A stretch of DNA of 42,800 nucleotides from Rhizobium aethiopicum (GTDB taxonomy: Bacteria > Pseudomonadota > Alphaproteobacteria > Rhizobiales > Rhizobiaceae), in contig NZ_FMAJ01000026.1 of assembly GCF_900094625.1 (NCBI RefSeq), forward strand, positions 1 to 42,800, in the 5' to 3' direction. Both the position numbers and the translations under genes were made by a program. How positions within the stretch are numbered: position 1 is the stretch's first letter; every line of letters begins with the position of its first letter. Below the pieces are notes generated by a model. It made no database searches. It saw only the letters and a program-made list of their open reading frames with translations, and was not told the DNA's origin. Below, in pieces: positions 16,715-25,558 of this stretch.

Positions 16715-16917
16715 TCTTCCCTGAACCGGTTTTTGCGCCTTCGCGAGCGTCGACCATCACCGCCGCTCGCACGCCGCGTCCCGAAGGCTTAGGACCATAG
16801 CCGGTCCCACGAACAGGACCTCAGTCCGATGTGCAACGGCCGATAGCACTCTATCCTCCAAGTCAGGTTACGTCGTGCAGTTGCATGGCACCTGATGGTC
16901 TCATTCGGAGGAAAACG

Positions 16918-17550
16918 ATGCGGATAGCAACCTTAGCATCCCTGGCCGTGCTTTCACTGACGCTCGCAGCAAGCCCGGCAACGATTGTCGGACTCGACAT
17001 GACCGCCCTTGCAAAGGACGGTGGAAACGGTGGCGGCAATGGGGGCGGCAACGGCGGCGGCAATGGCGGCGGCAACGGAAACGGTGGCGGCCAGAACAGC
17101 GGTTCAAACCATGGCAGCTCCAAATCGTCCGGCGTGAAAGGCAAATCGTCGGAGGCTGGAAGCAAGTCCAAATCCAAGAAGACGGACAAGGCAGCAGCCG
17201 GCACGAAAGAGAAGAACCTGTCGGCGCAACTTGCCGGCCTGAACTCCCTGAAGCGGAATTATCGGGCGCTGATGAATACATCGGACCCACGCATGGCCGC
17301 CATCTCGGCCTACGCCGTGGCTTATGCCCAGTATGAACTCGACAACGGTATCGAGCCTGCGGCCGATGATCCCCTGCTGGGCGACCAGGCGCTGGAGGAT
17401 GCCTTGGCTTCCGCAACGAAGACCGGTGAGGTCAGCCCGGCGGTCCTGGATGAAGCCAAGACCATTCTCGGGGTCGGCGATGCCGACGGCAAGATCGACC
17501 AGATCCGCACCTCGCTGGAAAACGCCGCGTCGGCGGCGCCAGACGAATAG
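16918..17550 (+). CDS. Secreted Gly/Asn-repeat hypothetical protein
   Basis: A 210-residue protein starting at ATG 16918 with a strong CGGAGGAAAA site. A signal peptide covers about residues 1-22 (MRIATLASLAVLSLTLAASP) and ends near Ala. After about residue 33 comes a low-complexity GGN/GGGN tract, then a Ser/Lys-rich, strongly basic linker to about residue 95. An acidic helical C-terminal domain (about 100-210) begins NLSAQLAGLNSLKRNYRALMN. I do not recognise a named family. The layout suggests a periplasmic or surface protein in which a flexible linker precedes a folded domain. Confidence 0.78.
   Translation: MRIATLASLAVLSLTLAASPATIVGLDMTALAKDGGNGGGNGGGNGGGNGGGNGNGGGQNSGSNHGSSKSSGVKGKSSEAGSKSKSKKTDKAAAGTKEKNLSAQLAGLNSLKRNYRALMNTSDPRMAAISAYAVAYAQYELDNGIEPAADDPLLGDQALEDALASATKTGEVSPAVLDEAKTILGVGDADGKIDQIRTSLENAASAAPDE
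17020..17094 (+). repeat. GGC/AAC-rich coding microrepeat (GGGN tract)
   Basis: Imperfect 12-bp units encoding Gly-Gly-Gly-Asn repeat about five times inside the secreted protein gene. Such tracts are prone to length change by slippage without breaking the frame. Confidence 0.75.
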
Positions 17551-17610
17551 CCACGGGTGAGGTGCGTGCGGTGCGAAGCTGAGTCTGGTAGGGCTTCGCA
17601 CCAAACTAGG

Positions 17611-17657
17611 AGAGCATTTCCGTTTTGTTTGAGTACCGGAAATGCTCTATTTTTTTC
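17611..17657 (+). terminator. Rho-independent terminator
   Basis: A perfect 12-bp stem (AGAGCATTTCCG at 17611-17622 with CGGAAATGCTCT at 17637-17648) around a 14-nt loop is followed by a run of seven T (17650-17656). It lies 61 bases after the Gly/Asn-repeat gene. The stem sequence may itself be a dispersed rhizobial hairpin. Confidence 0.8.
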
Positions 17658-17682
17658 TAAATTTCCCGGCGGTTTTCGGCCT

Positions 17683-17865
17683 TTATGCCTCGGCCAGCTC
17701 AGCGTTCAGATCGGCAAAGGCCTCTTTCACATAATCAGCGAACGGCCTGCCGCCCTGCTCTTCCGCCCAGCGGTCGGCAGCAAGGCGCAACGCGCCGACA
17801 GACACCATAACCACTACGCGTACCGGCTTGCTTCGCGCCGGTTGCGGCGAGATTTCGCACAGCAC
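17683..17865 (-). CDS. Possible small protein, 60 aa
   Basis: A short minus-strand frame starting at GTG 17865 with CGAGG just upstream. The C-terminal part (VSVGALRLAADRWAEEQGG and an acidic helix ending NAELAEA) looks like a plausible folded helix pair, and an internal ATG would give about 41 residues. I recognise no family. It lies 91 bases downstream of the response regulator gene on the same strand. Coding status is uncertain. Confidence 0.33.
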   Translation of the reverse strand: MLCEISPQPARSKPVRVVVMVSVGALRLAADRWAEEQGGRPFADYVKEAFADLNAELAEA

Positions 17866-17956
17866 CTCGAACCTCGCCTGTTGGAGCAGCGCTGCGGCGG
17901 GTGCTTCGAGGCTCCGCCCTTTAGGCCAACCGGTCGCTTACGAAGCTGGTCCAGGA

Positions 17957-18379
17957 TCACCCTTTCCGCAGCATCGACGCCAACCGATCAGCTCCTCTCG
18001 TCCGCCTAAGGCTGCCCCTGGAGCCGATCGCCACCGTCATCTCCTGTTTCAGATCTTCGACCGAGAAAGGCTTACCGACCACCGGACAGCCGGCATATTC
18101 CTCCGGCAAGCTGCCTTTTCCGTAGCCGGTGCTGAACATGAACGGTATTCCCCGTTCGCGCAAAATTTCGGCGACAGGAAAACTCGGCTGACCGGCCAGG
18201 TTGACATCGAGAACAGCCAGATCGAATTCGCTGCCTGCGGCGGCTGCGCATGCTTCAGGCAGCCGCGCCACCGATGCCGCGATGCTGCAGCCGAGATCCT
18301 CGAGCATGTCCTCTATCATCAGCGCTACGACGCCCTCATCCTCGACGACAAGAACCTTAAGATCGGAAAACTCAATCAT
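17957..18379 (-). CDS. Single-domain response regulator
   Basis: A 140-residue protein consisting of a REC domain and a short basic tail. I start it at ATG 18379, which overlaps the stop of the kinase gene (ATGA). Receiver residues are present: acidic pair Glu13/Asp14 in VLVVEDEG, phosphoacceptor Asp58 in LAVLDVNL, Thr84 in MFSTGYG, and Lys103-Pro104 in VVGKPFS. There is no output domain, so it acts through protein contacts or as a phosphate sink. It is the obvious partner of the HWE kinase encoded just upstream. Confidence 0.92.
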   Translation of the reverse strand: MIEFSDLKVLVVEDEGVVALMIEDMLEDLGCSIAASVARLPEACAAAAGSEFDLAVLDVNLAGQPSFPVAEILRERGIPFMFSTGYGKGSLPEEYAGCPVVGKPFSVEDLKQEMTVAIGSRGSLRRTRGADRLASMLRKG

Positions 18380-20562
18380 CTGCTGACCCGCAACGGGATC
18401 GAGATCCTGCAGATGACACCCGCAGGCTCGAAGGCGAGATCGATTGTGCCGCCGAGATCCCGCTCGATGCAGCGCTCCATCAGGCGGCTGCCGATGCCCC
18501 GCCGCATAGGTGCTTGTACTCTCGGACCTCCCTGCTCCTGCCAATGGAGAAGCAACTCCCGTTCGGACCCGGTTTCATCAGCGAGGCGCCAGTGCAGCGA
18601 AAGCGTACCTGCATCCGATGACAAGGCTCCGTATTTGAGTGCGTTCGTTGCGAGTTCGTTGAGAACAACCGTCAGGCTGAGAGCGGTTTGGGGCTCGATA
18701 TCCGCCGAAGCCCCGCTGATCGTCACCCTGCTCGCAGCCTCGTCCAGAAGCGGCGTCAGCACCTCGCGAGCAAGGCTATCCAGAGGAGTGTCCTTCCACT
18801 GCCGCTTCGTCAGCAGATCATGGGCGCGCGAAAGAGCCAGCACACGCGCTTCGAACCGCTGCCGAAAATCGTCCAGATCGCTGGAATACCTTGCCGTTTG
18901 CCCCGCCAGCGACTGCACGGTCACAAGCGTGTTTTTGACGCGGTGATTAAGCTCATCGATCAGCAGCTTCTGCCGGCTCTCGGCATCCTTGCGCTCGGTA
19001 ATGTCGACAAGCATGTTTATCGCCCCGATAAGCTTTCCGTCGGCATCGTGAAGGGGCGTCGGATAGGGAATGAACGGAACCCGGCTGCCGTCGGGACGTT
19101 CGGCGATGGCTTCGGCCCCGCGGACCGGGCGGTCTTCCTTGAGGGCGATGGCCATCGGGCACTGGTCATGCGGCAGAGGCGTTCCATCGGTATTGTATAG
19201 ACGCCAGGTAACGCACCACATGTCGCCGGGTTGGGGTACACGGCCGGACATCTCGATTGCCGCCTTGTTGTAGAAGGTGATGCGGCCTTCAGCGTCTGTC
19301 GTATAGACGGCCGCCGGCAGAGCTTCCAAAAGGTCGCGCATGCGCTGTTCGCTCGCTCGGATCTGATCCTCCATCTGCTTTGCCGCAGTGACGTCCTGGA
19401 TCACCCGAACGCCATAGCGGAAGTGACCGGATTCATCCCGCACGGACGAGCTGTGAATATCAAGGTAGATGGTCTGCCCATCCGGCGTCACCGAACGTTT
19501 GCGCAACGCATAGCTGTCCAACTCGCCACGCACCTGGCGCTCATAGAGCGCGCCATCCTCGGCGCGATCGCTTTCATGCGTGTAATCGAAGAAGCTCATG
19601 CTGAGAAGTTCCTCGCGCGAGCGCTTCAACATCTCGCAGAGGGCGTCGTTCACCCGCAGAAGCCGGCCCCCGGCATCGGCTTCCGCGATCCCGATCGTCG
19701 CAGCATTATATGTTGCCGCCAGCCGCTCCTCGCTTTCGCGGCGCGCGCTTTCGGCCTCGTGAAGATCGGTCACATCGGTCGTGAAGCAGCGGGTACTGAC
19801 GAATTTGCCGTCCTGAAGGCGGCTGTTCGAGGTAATCAGCACATGCTTGATCGACCCGTCCTTTGCCCGCAGCCGCGCCGGATAGCGGTCCAGCTTCTCG
19901 CCGCATGACAATCTCTGAAGGATATCTCCGATGACAGGCGCATCGGCGTGAAACTCGGCAATGTGGCGGCCGACATATTCGTCGGCGCTATAGCCGAGCA
20001 GAGCAAGCTCAGCCTTGTTGGCGCGGCGGATGATGCCGTCGCCGCTAACGATATGAAGGCCAACAGCGCTGTTTTCGAAAAAGTCCTCGAGCTCTCCGAT
20101 CTTGCGGCGCACCTCTTCCTCGGCCGCTTTATGCGCCGAGATGTCCTGGAAGCAATTGATCGCGCCCTGAATATTTCCCTGGTGATCTCTGAGCGCGCGA
20201 ATGTTCACCAGTGCAGGAAAACGAAAACCATCCGGCCGCTCGATGATGACTTCGGCATTGTGCGCCGGCGTGCCCAGCGAAACGGCCGCCGCCATCGGGC
20301 AATCGCCGTGCGGCAAGGGCGTGCCGTCGGGCAGAAAAAGGCGGTAAGATCCGCAGAAACGGTCATGCTTCTGATCGAGCGCCGGCGCGCGCCCCCAAAG
20401 CTCGGCAGCCTCGGAGTTGTAGCGCACCAGCCAGCCTTCATGGTCGCAGACGTAGACGGCGCCGGGCATGGCATCGAGCACGCTCGGCGCCAGACTGAGA
20501 AGCGCCTCGAATTCGCTCAGCTTTCGTGAGGCGGCCGCAGGGAATTCTTCTACATTCGACAT
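18376..20562 (-). CDS. PAS-rich HWE-family sensor histidine kinase
   Basis: A 728-residue cytosolic kinase. I start it at ATG 20562 (AGGA at 20570-20573), not the TTG one codon earlier. It has four PAS domains: about 25-140 (AMPGAVYVCDHEGWLVRYN), 155-275, 285-405 (GVRVIQDVTAAKQ at the end) and 410-530 (ALPAAVYTTDAEGRITFYN). The HWE/HisKA_2 kinase core follows, with phosphoacceptor His540 in LNHRVKNTL, the N-box NELATNALKYGAL (about 632-645) and a late LLHWQEQGGP segment. HWE kinases are common in Rhizobiales and often sense light, redox or stress through PAS cofactors. It has no membrane span and is coupled to the REC protein gene downstream. Confidence 0.93.
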   Translation of the reverse strand: MSNVEEFPAAASRKLSEFEALLSLAPSVLDAMPGAVYVCDHEGWLVRYNSEAAELWGRAPALDQKHDRFCGSYRLFLPDGTPLPHGDCPMAAAVSLGTPAHNAEVIIERPDGFRFPALVNIRALRDHQGNIQGAINCFQDISAHKAAEEEVRRKIGELEDFFENSAVGLHIVSGDGIIRRANKAELALLGYSADEYVGRHIAEFHADAPVIGDILQRLSCGEKLDRYPARLRAKDGSIKHVLITSNSRLQDGKFVSTRCFTTDVTDLHEAESARRESEERLAATYNAATIGIAEADAGGRLLRVNDALCEMLKRSREELLSMSFFDYTHESDRAEDGALYERQVRGELDSYALRKRSVTPDGQTIYLDIHSSSVRDESGHFRYGVRVIQDVTAAKQMEDQIRASEQRMRDLLEALPAAVYTTDAEGRITFYNKAAIEMSGRVPQPGDMWCVTWRLYNTDGTPLPHDQCPMAIALKEDRPVRGAEAIAERPDGSRVPFIPYPTPLHDADGKLIGAINMLVDITERKDAESRQKLLIDELNHRVKNTLVTVQSLAGQTARYSSDLDDFRQRFEARVLALSRAHDLLTKRQWKDTPLDSLAREVLTPLLDEAASRVTISGASADIEPQTALSLTVVLNELATNALKYGALSSDAGTLSLHWRLADETGSERELLLHWQEQGGPRVQAPMRRGIGSRLMERCIERDLGGTIDLAFEPAGVICRISIPLRVSR

Positions 20563-20899
20563 CAAACGTCCTAACTCAATGCCTCCGCCAGCCTTCAGCT
20601 ATCGCAGACGGGAACAGCAGCGGGATATTGAGAGTCCGCCCTGCATGACTCCACAACGGGTCAACAGCCACAAACGCCTGACTCGCGGATTGGTTTCAAC
20701 GACTGGCGAAGATTTGTTCGGCGTGGCTCCTACAGCCCACGGCAGCCAGGCCGCGCCGCCGACGTGATCGGCCTCCGAAATCACTTCCGGCCGGAGCCGC
20801 CGGCGGACTGGTCGCCTGCGGCTCGGAGCAGATAGCCTTGCCCCTACCGCGAGAAAGCGAGGGAAGGCCCCGTCGATCGCCGGACTCGCGTTCGGCAGC
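20563..20899. other. Intergenic region between kinase and EamA exporter genes
   Basis: About 337 bases without a supported gene. It contains the upstream region of the minus-strand kinase and the downstream end of the minus-strand exporter. Short frames here have composition unlike proteins and no ribosome binding sites. I see no clear terminator or operator. Confidence 0.4.
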
Positions 20900-21868
20900 T
20901 CACTCCTGCGCAAGCAATATCTTTCCCGGCGCAAATCGGAGTTCATAGAAAATCCGCACGGACAGAACGACGCCGGCGATCAGGACGACAATCCCGGCAC
21001 CTTCGATCGGGGTCGGCCAACGAGCATGCACGACAAGTCCGCCGATCACGCCGAAGGCCGTTTCCGAGACGATCAATTGCGCCGCCAAGGCAACCGGCAG
21101 GCTCCGCGACGCAATGTTCCAGGCCCAGACGCCGCCTACGGTTGCCAGCAGCGCGAAAGAAACGCCCCAAACATACAAGCTGCCGGCGGCACTCCAACCG
21201 AATCCCAGCGTTGGAAGCCGGAAGAGGTCCAGCGCGGCACCGAAGGGGTAGAAGGCCAGCATCAGGATACCACCTCCGACCAATATCAGGGCAGCCCACA
21301 CACCAGAGGGCATTTCCGGCCGGGCCGCCAGTGCAGCCTGATTGGCAAGCGCGAACCAGACCCAAAGTCCCACGGCGGCGAGCGCCAGCGGCACACCAAC
21401 CCACAATGATCGCACGGAATTCAATCCTTCGGCCGTGAATGCCGTGCCGTTGACGAGAGCAAGGCCGGCCAGCACCAGTGCGAGCGGTATCATGAGGGAT
21501 CGCCATGGCAATGATCCCTGACGCTTGTTACAAATGACCATCAATACGATCGGCACCAGGCCGAGAAAGGCGGGAGCGATGACCGGGCCGGCAAAGACGG
21601 CCGCGCCCGTCACGGTCAGGAAGTAGCCGACATATCCGATGAAAGCGAGCCAGATGGCATTCAGGCAGTTGCGAAGTGTGAGGTGGCGCAGGACACCCTT
21701 TTCGGAAAACAGGATGTAAAGCCCGACGAGCGCCGAGACAACATGACGGATGAGGGCAAAATCAAAGGTGGAATAGCCGCCGATGATGAAGGGCACGATA
21801 AAGTTGAGCGAAAAGGCAAAGGCCGCAAACAGAGCGGCCGACACGCCAACGCAGAAGAGTCTGTCCAT
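20900..21868 (-). CDS. EamA/DMT-family membrane transporter
   Basis: A 322-residue inner-membrane protein with about ten hydrophobic segments in two EamA-like halves. I start it at ATG 21868 (GGGGTAA upstream) because the longer frame adds a 46-residue hydrophilic tail with no hydrophobic pattern. Visible features are the N-terminal ALFAAFAFSLNFIVPF span, ALIRHVVSALVGLY, a GYVGYFLTVTGA segment, and a C-terminal VSETAFGVIGGLVV helix typical of the second EamA repeat. The family exports amino acids or other metabolites. It is divergent from the LysR gene at 22131, which is its likely regulator. The substrate is unknown. Confidence 0.88.
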   Translation of the reverse strand: MDRLFCVGVSAALFAAFAFSLNFIVPFIIGGYSTFDFALIRHVVSALVGLYILFSEKGVLRHLTLRNCLNAIWLAFIGYVGYFLTVTGAAVFAGPVIAPAFLGLVPIVLMVICNKRQGSLPWRSLMIPLALVLAGLALVNGTAFTAEGLNSVRSLWVGVPLALAAVGLWVWFALANQAALAARPEMPSGVWAALILVGGGILMLAFYPFGAALDLFRLPTLGFGWSAAGSLYVWGVSFALLATVGGVWAWNIASRSLPVALAAQLIVSETAFGVIGGLVVHARWPTPIEGAGIVVLIAGVVLSVRIFYELRFAPGKILLAQE

Positions 21869-22130
21869 GACGATTACCCCTTGAGTTGCGTCTCCTTGAT
21901 CGGATGGGGGAAATGTACCGGCCGGGAGCCCCGGCCGGCAGCCGCTGAAAATGGGAGCCACCCTCTCGATGCTCATCCACCGGATCGTGAAGCGGTTCTG
22001 CATCATCGAGGCCGTTTGAACGACAAGAGGTTAGCCGGGGTGATGATGAGGCGGCGCCCGCGGCCATTGCTGTTCATCAGAACCGATTTCCCATATCCTC
22101 AAGATCGAGGCTTTCAATCGTCGGGGTGTC

Positions 22131-23045
22131 ATGGATCGGCTTGATGCAATGCGGGTTCTGCTTGCGGTGGTTGACGCCGGCAGCTTGTCGGCGGGCAGCC
22201 GGAAGCTGAACGCGCCGCTGCCGAGCGTCAGCCGCAAGGTCGCCGATCTGGAGCGATATCTCGGCGCAAACCTCATCATCCGGACAAGCCGCAACCTGCA
22301 GCTCACCGATGCCGGTCGCGACTATGTCGATGCGGCGCGCAGGATCATCGCCGATCTCGAGGAGGTCGAACGCAGGGCGTCAGGCGAATATCAGACGCCA
22401 CGGGGACTGCTGACCATCACGATGCCGATCGAGTTTGGCCACCGCTACGTTCTGCCGATCGCGCTCGATTTCATGAACAAGCATCCCGAAGTGACCTTGA
22501 ACCTCCTGTCCCTCGACCGCTCTGTGCATCTGGTCAACGAACAGGTCGACGTCGCCATCCGACTTGGCGAGTTGGCCGACAGTTCGCTCCATGCGGTGAA
22601 GGCCGGCGAGTTCCGTCTGTTGACCTGCGCAAGCCCGGCCTATCTGGAACGGCACGGCATTCCCCGGCATCCGACCGAGCTCGCCGATCACGACGGCATC
22701 ATGTTCAACGACAGGTCCTTCTTCTGGAATTTCGAGATCGACGGGAAGCCGGTCGAGGTAATGCCACGGAGCCGGATCGAGGTGAATACGGCGGCCAACT
22801 GCGTCGCCGCCGCGTGCAATGGAGCCGGGATCGCCCGCCTCTTCGACTATCAAGTTCCGGAGGAGCTGTCTTCGGGCATGCTCGTGCAGATCTTGAAGGA
22901 TTATGACGGCGGGCCCAAGCCCATCCACATCGTTTATTCCCGTCAGGGCCTGCTTGCCCTCAAGCTGCGCGCCTTCATCGATTGGATTCTGCCGCGGCTT
23001 CGCGCGGCCTGCAACAATTATGGCAATGCGCCATCACCGGAATGA
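22131..23045 (+). CDS. LysR-family transcriptional regulator
   Basis: A 304-residue regulator. The N-terminal winged helix-turn-helix spans about residues 4-62 (AMRVLLAVVDAGSLSAGSRKL, then PSVSRKVADLERYLG). A LysR substrate-binding domain follows (TITMPIEFGHRYVLPIALDF onward, with VDVAIRLGEL and LTCASPAYLERHG). It closely follows the layout of the large group of LysR proteins that control a divergent neighbour. It is transcribed away from the EamA gene, leaving 262 bases for shared promoters. Confidence 0.94.
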   Translation: MDRLDAMRVLLAVVDAGSLSAGSRKLNAPLPSVSRKVADLERYLGANLIIRTSRNLQLTDAGRDYVDAARRIIADLEEVERRASGEYQTPRGLLTITMPIEFGHRYVLPIALDFMNKHPEVTLNLLSLDRSVHLVNEQVDVAIRLGELADSSLHAVKAGEFRLLTCASPAYLERHGIPRHPTELADHDGIMFNDRSFFWNFEIDGKPVEVMPRSRIEVNTAANCVAAACNGAGIARLFDYQVPEELSSGMLVQILKDYDGGPKPIHIVYSRQGLLALKLRAFIDWILPRLRAACNNYGNAPSPE

Positions 23046-23137
23046 AACGCGTACTTCCCGACCGTCCGCGCCAAATCCTGTAGATGCTGATCGTCAAGCA
23101 TAGTCATTTGTCAAGCCGGCCGCCGAGGTTCTGTTCG

Positions 23138-23359
23138 TCAGCGGACGATGCGGTCGACCTGCGCCTGAAGCTGTGGGCCAATCAGCAGGATGGCGGGAAT
23201 GACGATGAGATAGGCGATGCTCCACGAGCGCAGCCACGTCAGCACGAATCCCTCGGAAAAACCCAGATTGAGCGCGAGCAGCGTGAAAGAGATGAGCCCT
23301 GTCGTTACGATGCCCATCGACAGGGCGAAGGCGATCTTGCGTTTGAGATGCGTGTTCAT
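23138..23359 (-). CDS. DUF2798 family small membrane protein
   Basis: A 73-residue protein starting at ATG 23359 (GGGAGA upstream). It has two hydrophobic helices, about 10-32 (FALSMGIVTTGLISFTLLAL) and 38-62 (VLTWLRSWSIAYLIVIPAIL), and the short FVLTWLRSW turn typical of DUF2798. Function is unknown. It is convergent with the LysR gene. Confidence 0.85.
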   Translation of the reverse strand: MNTHLKRKIAFALSMGIVTTGLISFTLLALNLGFSEGFVLTWLRSWSIAYLIVIPAILLIGPQLQAQVDRIVR

Positions 23360-23762
23360 GTCCGTCTCCCGACTGGATGAGAGATCAAGACCGCCTCGGC
23401 AGGTCTCAATCCCGGTTAGCGCTTCGAAGATCGCGCAATGGCGGCACCGGCGGTAGCGCGGAAACCTGAGAGGCAGCCTCTTGAGTTCGGCAAGTTTCGA
23501 ACGGCGGGCAATCCTCGGCAGTTGGGAGCGATATGCCCCGCAACGCGCTGCTTTTCGACATCCTCCACATCGCTCCGGCTTCTCGCAACCTGATGCAAGA
23601 CTGAGCGAAAACGAGAGGCTTGCTCTCACTTCTGCTCGCTACCGGACGCATCTTGCCGAACTCATATTCCCGTCATTGCCGCCCGGAACCCTGCTGGGCT
23701 GTGGCGGCGCTCAACCAGCAGTGCGCTGTCTCACCAGCTGAAATTGAACAAGGAGCATCCAA
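23360..23762. other. Intergenic region upstream of ohr
   Basis: About 400 bases between the divergent DUF2798 and ohr genes. Several short frames cross it on both strands, but none has a ribosome binding site with a recognisable protein. Promoters for both neighbours must lie here. I could not identify an OhrR-type operator. Confidence 0.4.
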
Positions 23763-24173
23763 ATGTCGAAAGTCATCTATACCGGCACCACCAACACGAC
23801 CGGCGGACGGGACGGCGCGTCTCGCACGTCCGACGGTCGCCTCGATGTGAAACTCTCCCCTCCCGGTTCCTCGGCTCCGGGCACCAATCCCGAACAGCTC
23901 TTCGCTGCGGCCTGGTCCGCCTGTTTTCTCAGTGCGATCGGACGAGCCGCTGCCGAACGCCAGCTTCGCGTGCCCGCCGATGCTGCCGTCAATGCCGAGA
24001 TCGACCTCCTCTCGAACGATGACGGCGGCTATGTCCTGCAGGCGCGACTGAACGCGAAGCTGCCGGGCATCGAGACTGACATCGCCAAGTCCCTGGTCGA
24101 GCGCGCTCACCAGCTCTGCCCCTACTCCAAAGCCACCCGCGGCAACATCGCCGTCGAACTCAACGCTGCCTGA
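23763..24173 (+). CDS. ohr: Organic hydroperoxide resistance protein (Ohr/OsmC family)
   Basis: A 136-residue thiol peroxidase with the standard Ohr length. The two redox cysteines are in AAWSACFLSAI (Cys54, peroxidatic) and HQLCPYSKATRGNI (resolving, near residue 119). The ANTTGGRDG-type N-terminal stretch, GTNPEQLFAA and an Arg near the start of the family's active-site pocket are as expected. It reduces organic hydroperoxides using lipoyl-dithiol donors in the cytoplasm. It starts at ATG 23763 after AAGGAG. No OhrR gene is adjacent. Confidence 0.94.
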   Translation: MSKVIYTGTTNTTGGRDGASRTSDGRLDVKLSPPGSSAPGTNPEQLFAAAWSACFLSAIGRAAAERQLRVPADAAVNAEIDLLSNDDGGYVLQARLNAKLPGIETDIAKSLVERAHQLCPYSKATRGNIAVELNAA

Positions 24174-24248
24174 TCGGCCTCAATTCAACGTCGCGCCGGT
24201 GCCCCGGCAATGCCGGTCACGACTGGCGCGACCACAAAGGATTATGTC

Positions 24249-24698
24249 ATGACCACGACCGCAAGAGCCCTCGCAACGGCAGCTTTCCTGCTCGCCGGCA
24301 CATCCCTCCACGCGCAGACGCCGCATCAGGCGGCCACGCAGTTCCTTCCGATCAAGAACGAAGCCGCACCCGAGCTCTTCGTGGATCAGCCCCTTGCAGA
24401 ACCGCTGGCCACCAGAGGCGTGGCCATCATCCCCTATCGAACCGAGAACTTCCGCATCCTGCCCATTTTCGGCGCCAGCGCGACCGATGTCTCGCCTCGG
24501 GCCGGGCACCTTCATGTCAGCATCGACGACCTGCCATGGCGGTGGGCCGATGCGGGCGGCACCGGCGCCATCGTGCTGACCGGCCTGCCGCCCGGCGAAC
24601 ACAAGGTACTCATCGAACTCGCCACACCAGTGCACGAAGTGCTGGGCGGAAAGCTTGTGAAATTCACAGTACCATCAATCGGCGGTGCGCAACATTAG
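24249..24698 (+). CDS. DUF6130 family exported protein
   Basis: A 149-residue protein. I start it at ATG 24249, which gives a clean signal peptide (residues 1-22, ALATAAFLLAGTSLHA then Gln). The mature domain has repeated beta strands with GHLHVSIDDLPWRWADAGG and TGLPPGEHKVLIELATPVHEVL, which match the DUF6130 type: a small periplasmic Ig-like fold. Function is unknown. It lies 75 bases after ohr and may be co-transcribed with it. Confidence 0.8.
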   Translation: MTTTARALATAAFLLAGTSLHAQTPHQAATQFLPIKNEAAPELFVDQPLAEPLATRGVAIIPYRTENFRILPIFGASATDVSPRAGHLHVSIDDLPWRWADAGGTGAIVLTGLPPGEHKVLIELATPVHEVLGGKLVKFTVPSIGGAQH

Positions 24699-24769
24699 AG
24701 GTCTGTTTTCCGATCTCCCCAATTTCACCCAAGCACCATGGTAGTGAACTTGGATGAGGGGAATCTGGG

Positions 24770-25372
24770 ATGTCGATCTTGCTGAGAAGTTTGTCGCTGC
24801 TGGTTGGAATAACATTGGCGGTACCGGCCTTTAGCAACTGCTTGACCGCCAATGAGACCAAACAGGGCGTGCTGCTGACCAGAGAAGCGCCTTTCTATTC
24901 CGTATTCTACAAGCCGGACGGCCCGGGTCTCACCGAACAACGGCTGATGGAGCGCGACGGTTCACTGCAGCCGGTTTCGGCGGTCTATCTGCACCCCTTG
25001 CTCGTCGAAAAGAGAGTGAGTGCCAGCGGGACGCATGAGCTGAAATACGCGAATGCGATTGCGTTGGACGATCTGCCACAGAAGAAGAACTGGCAATCTG
25101 ACACCACGCTTTTCATCAATGGCAAAAAATCCGTTTCGGGCACGACTTTTATCAGGTTCGACGGCTTGGGAGAGGAAACGATTGGATCTTGTTCCTACAA
25201 AGTCTGGGCCATCAACAGCCGTCTGAAACTGACGGAATTGCCTCCGATCATTTTCGAACAATACTATTCCCCCGAGCTTCATCTCGTTCTTCGTTCGGTA
25301 AGGCTAAACCCCTCCAACCAGCCATTGAGCGAGGTTCGATTTGATCGGTTCCAAATTGGCTGGGGCAACTAG
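24770..25372 (+). CDS. Secreted hypothetical protein, 200 aa
   Basis: Starts at ATG 24770 with GAGGGG 11-13 bases upstream. A signal peptide is clear (residues about 1-22, SLSLLVGITLAVPAFS then Asn-Cys). The mature part is beta-rich and hydrophilic with a second cysteine in GSCSYKVWAINSR; Cys24 and this residue could form a disulphide. I recognise no family. It sits at the left border of the Gabija genes and is convergent with gajB. Confidence 0.72.
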   Translation: MSILLRSLSLLVGITLAVPAFSNCLTANETKQGVLLTREAPFYSVFYKPDGPGLTEQRLMERDGSLQPVSAVYLHPLLVEKRVSASGTHELKYANAIALDDLPQKKNWQSDTTLFINGKKSVSGTTFIRFDGLGEETIGSCSYKVWAINSRLKLTELPPIIFEQYYSPELHLVLRSVRLNPSNQPLSEVRFDRFQIGWGN

Positions 25373-25558
25373 GGGGACATTGTGTCGCCTCTATCATCTC
25401 AGAAAGCCCGCCGGGCGCTCCCTCCCTTCCTGCCACTCTGTCGTCGCGAGTCGATGGCGACCATCTTCGTATGTGACTTTCGCCGTCCTACCGACGCAGA
25501 TATGCACGATAACCGACTGTAGTTCCTATCCCTGGTGGGGCACTCTGCATAATTATGG

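Noticed and set aside
24725..24755. Inverted sequence CCAAG...CTTGG around ACCATGGT before the secreted protein gene
   Set aside because: The arms are only 5 bases and imperfectly spaced, and no regulator is nearby; too weak to call an operator.
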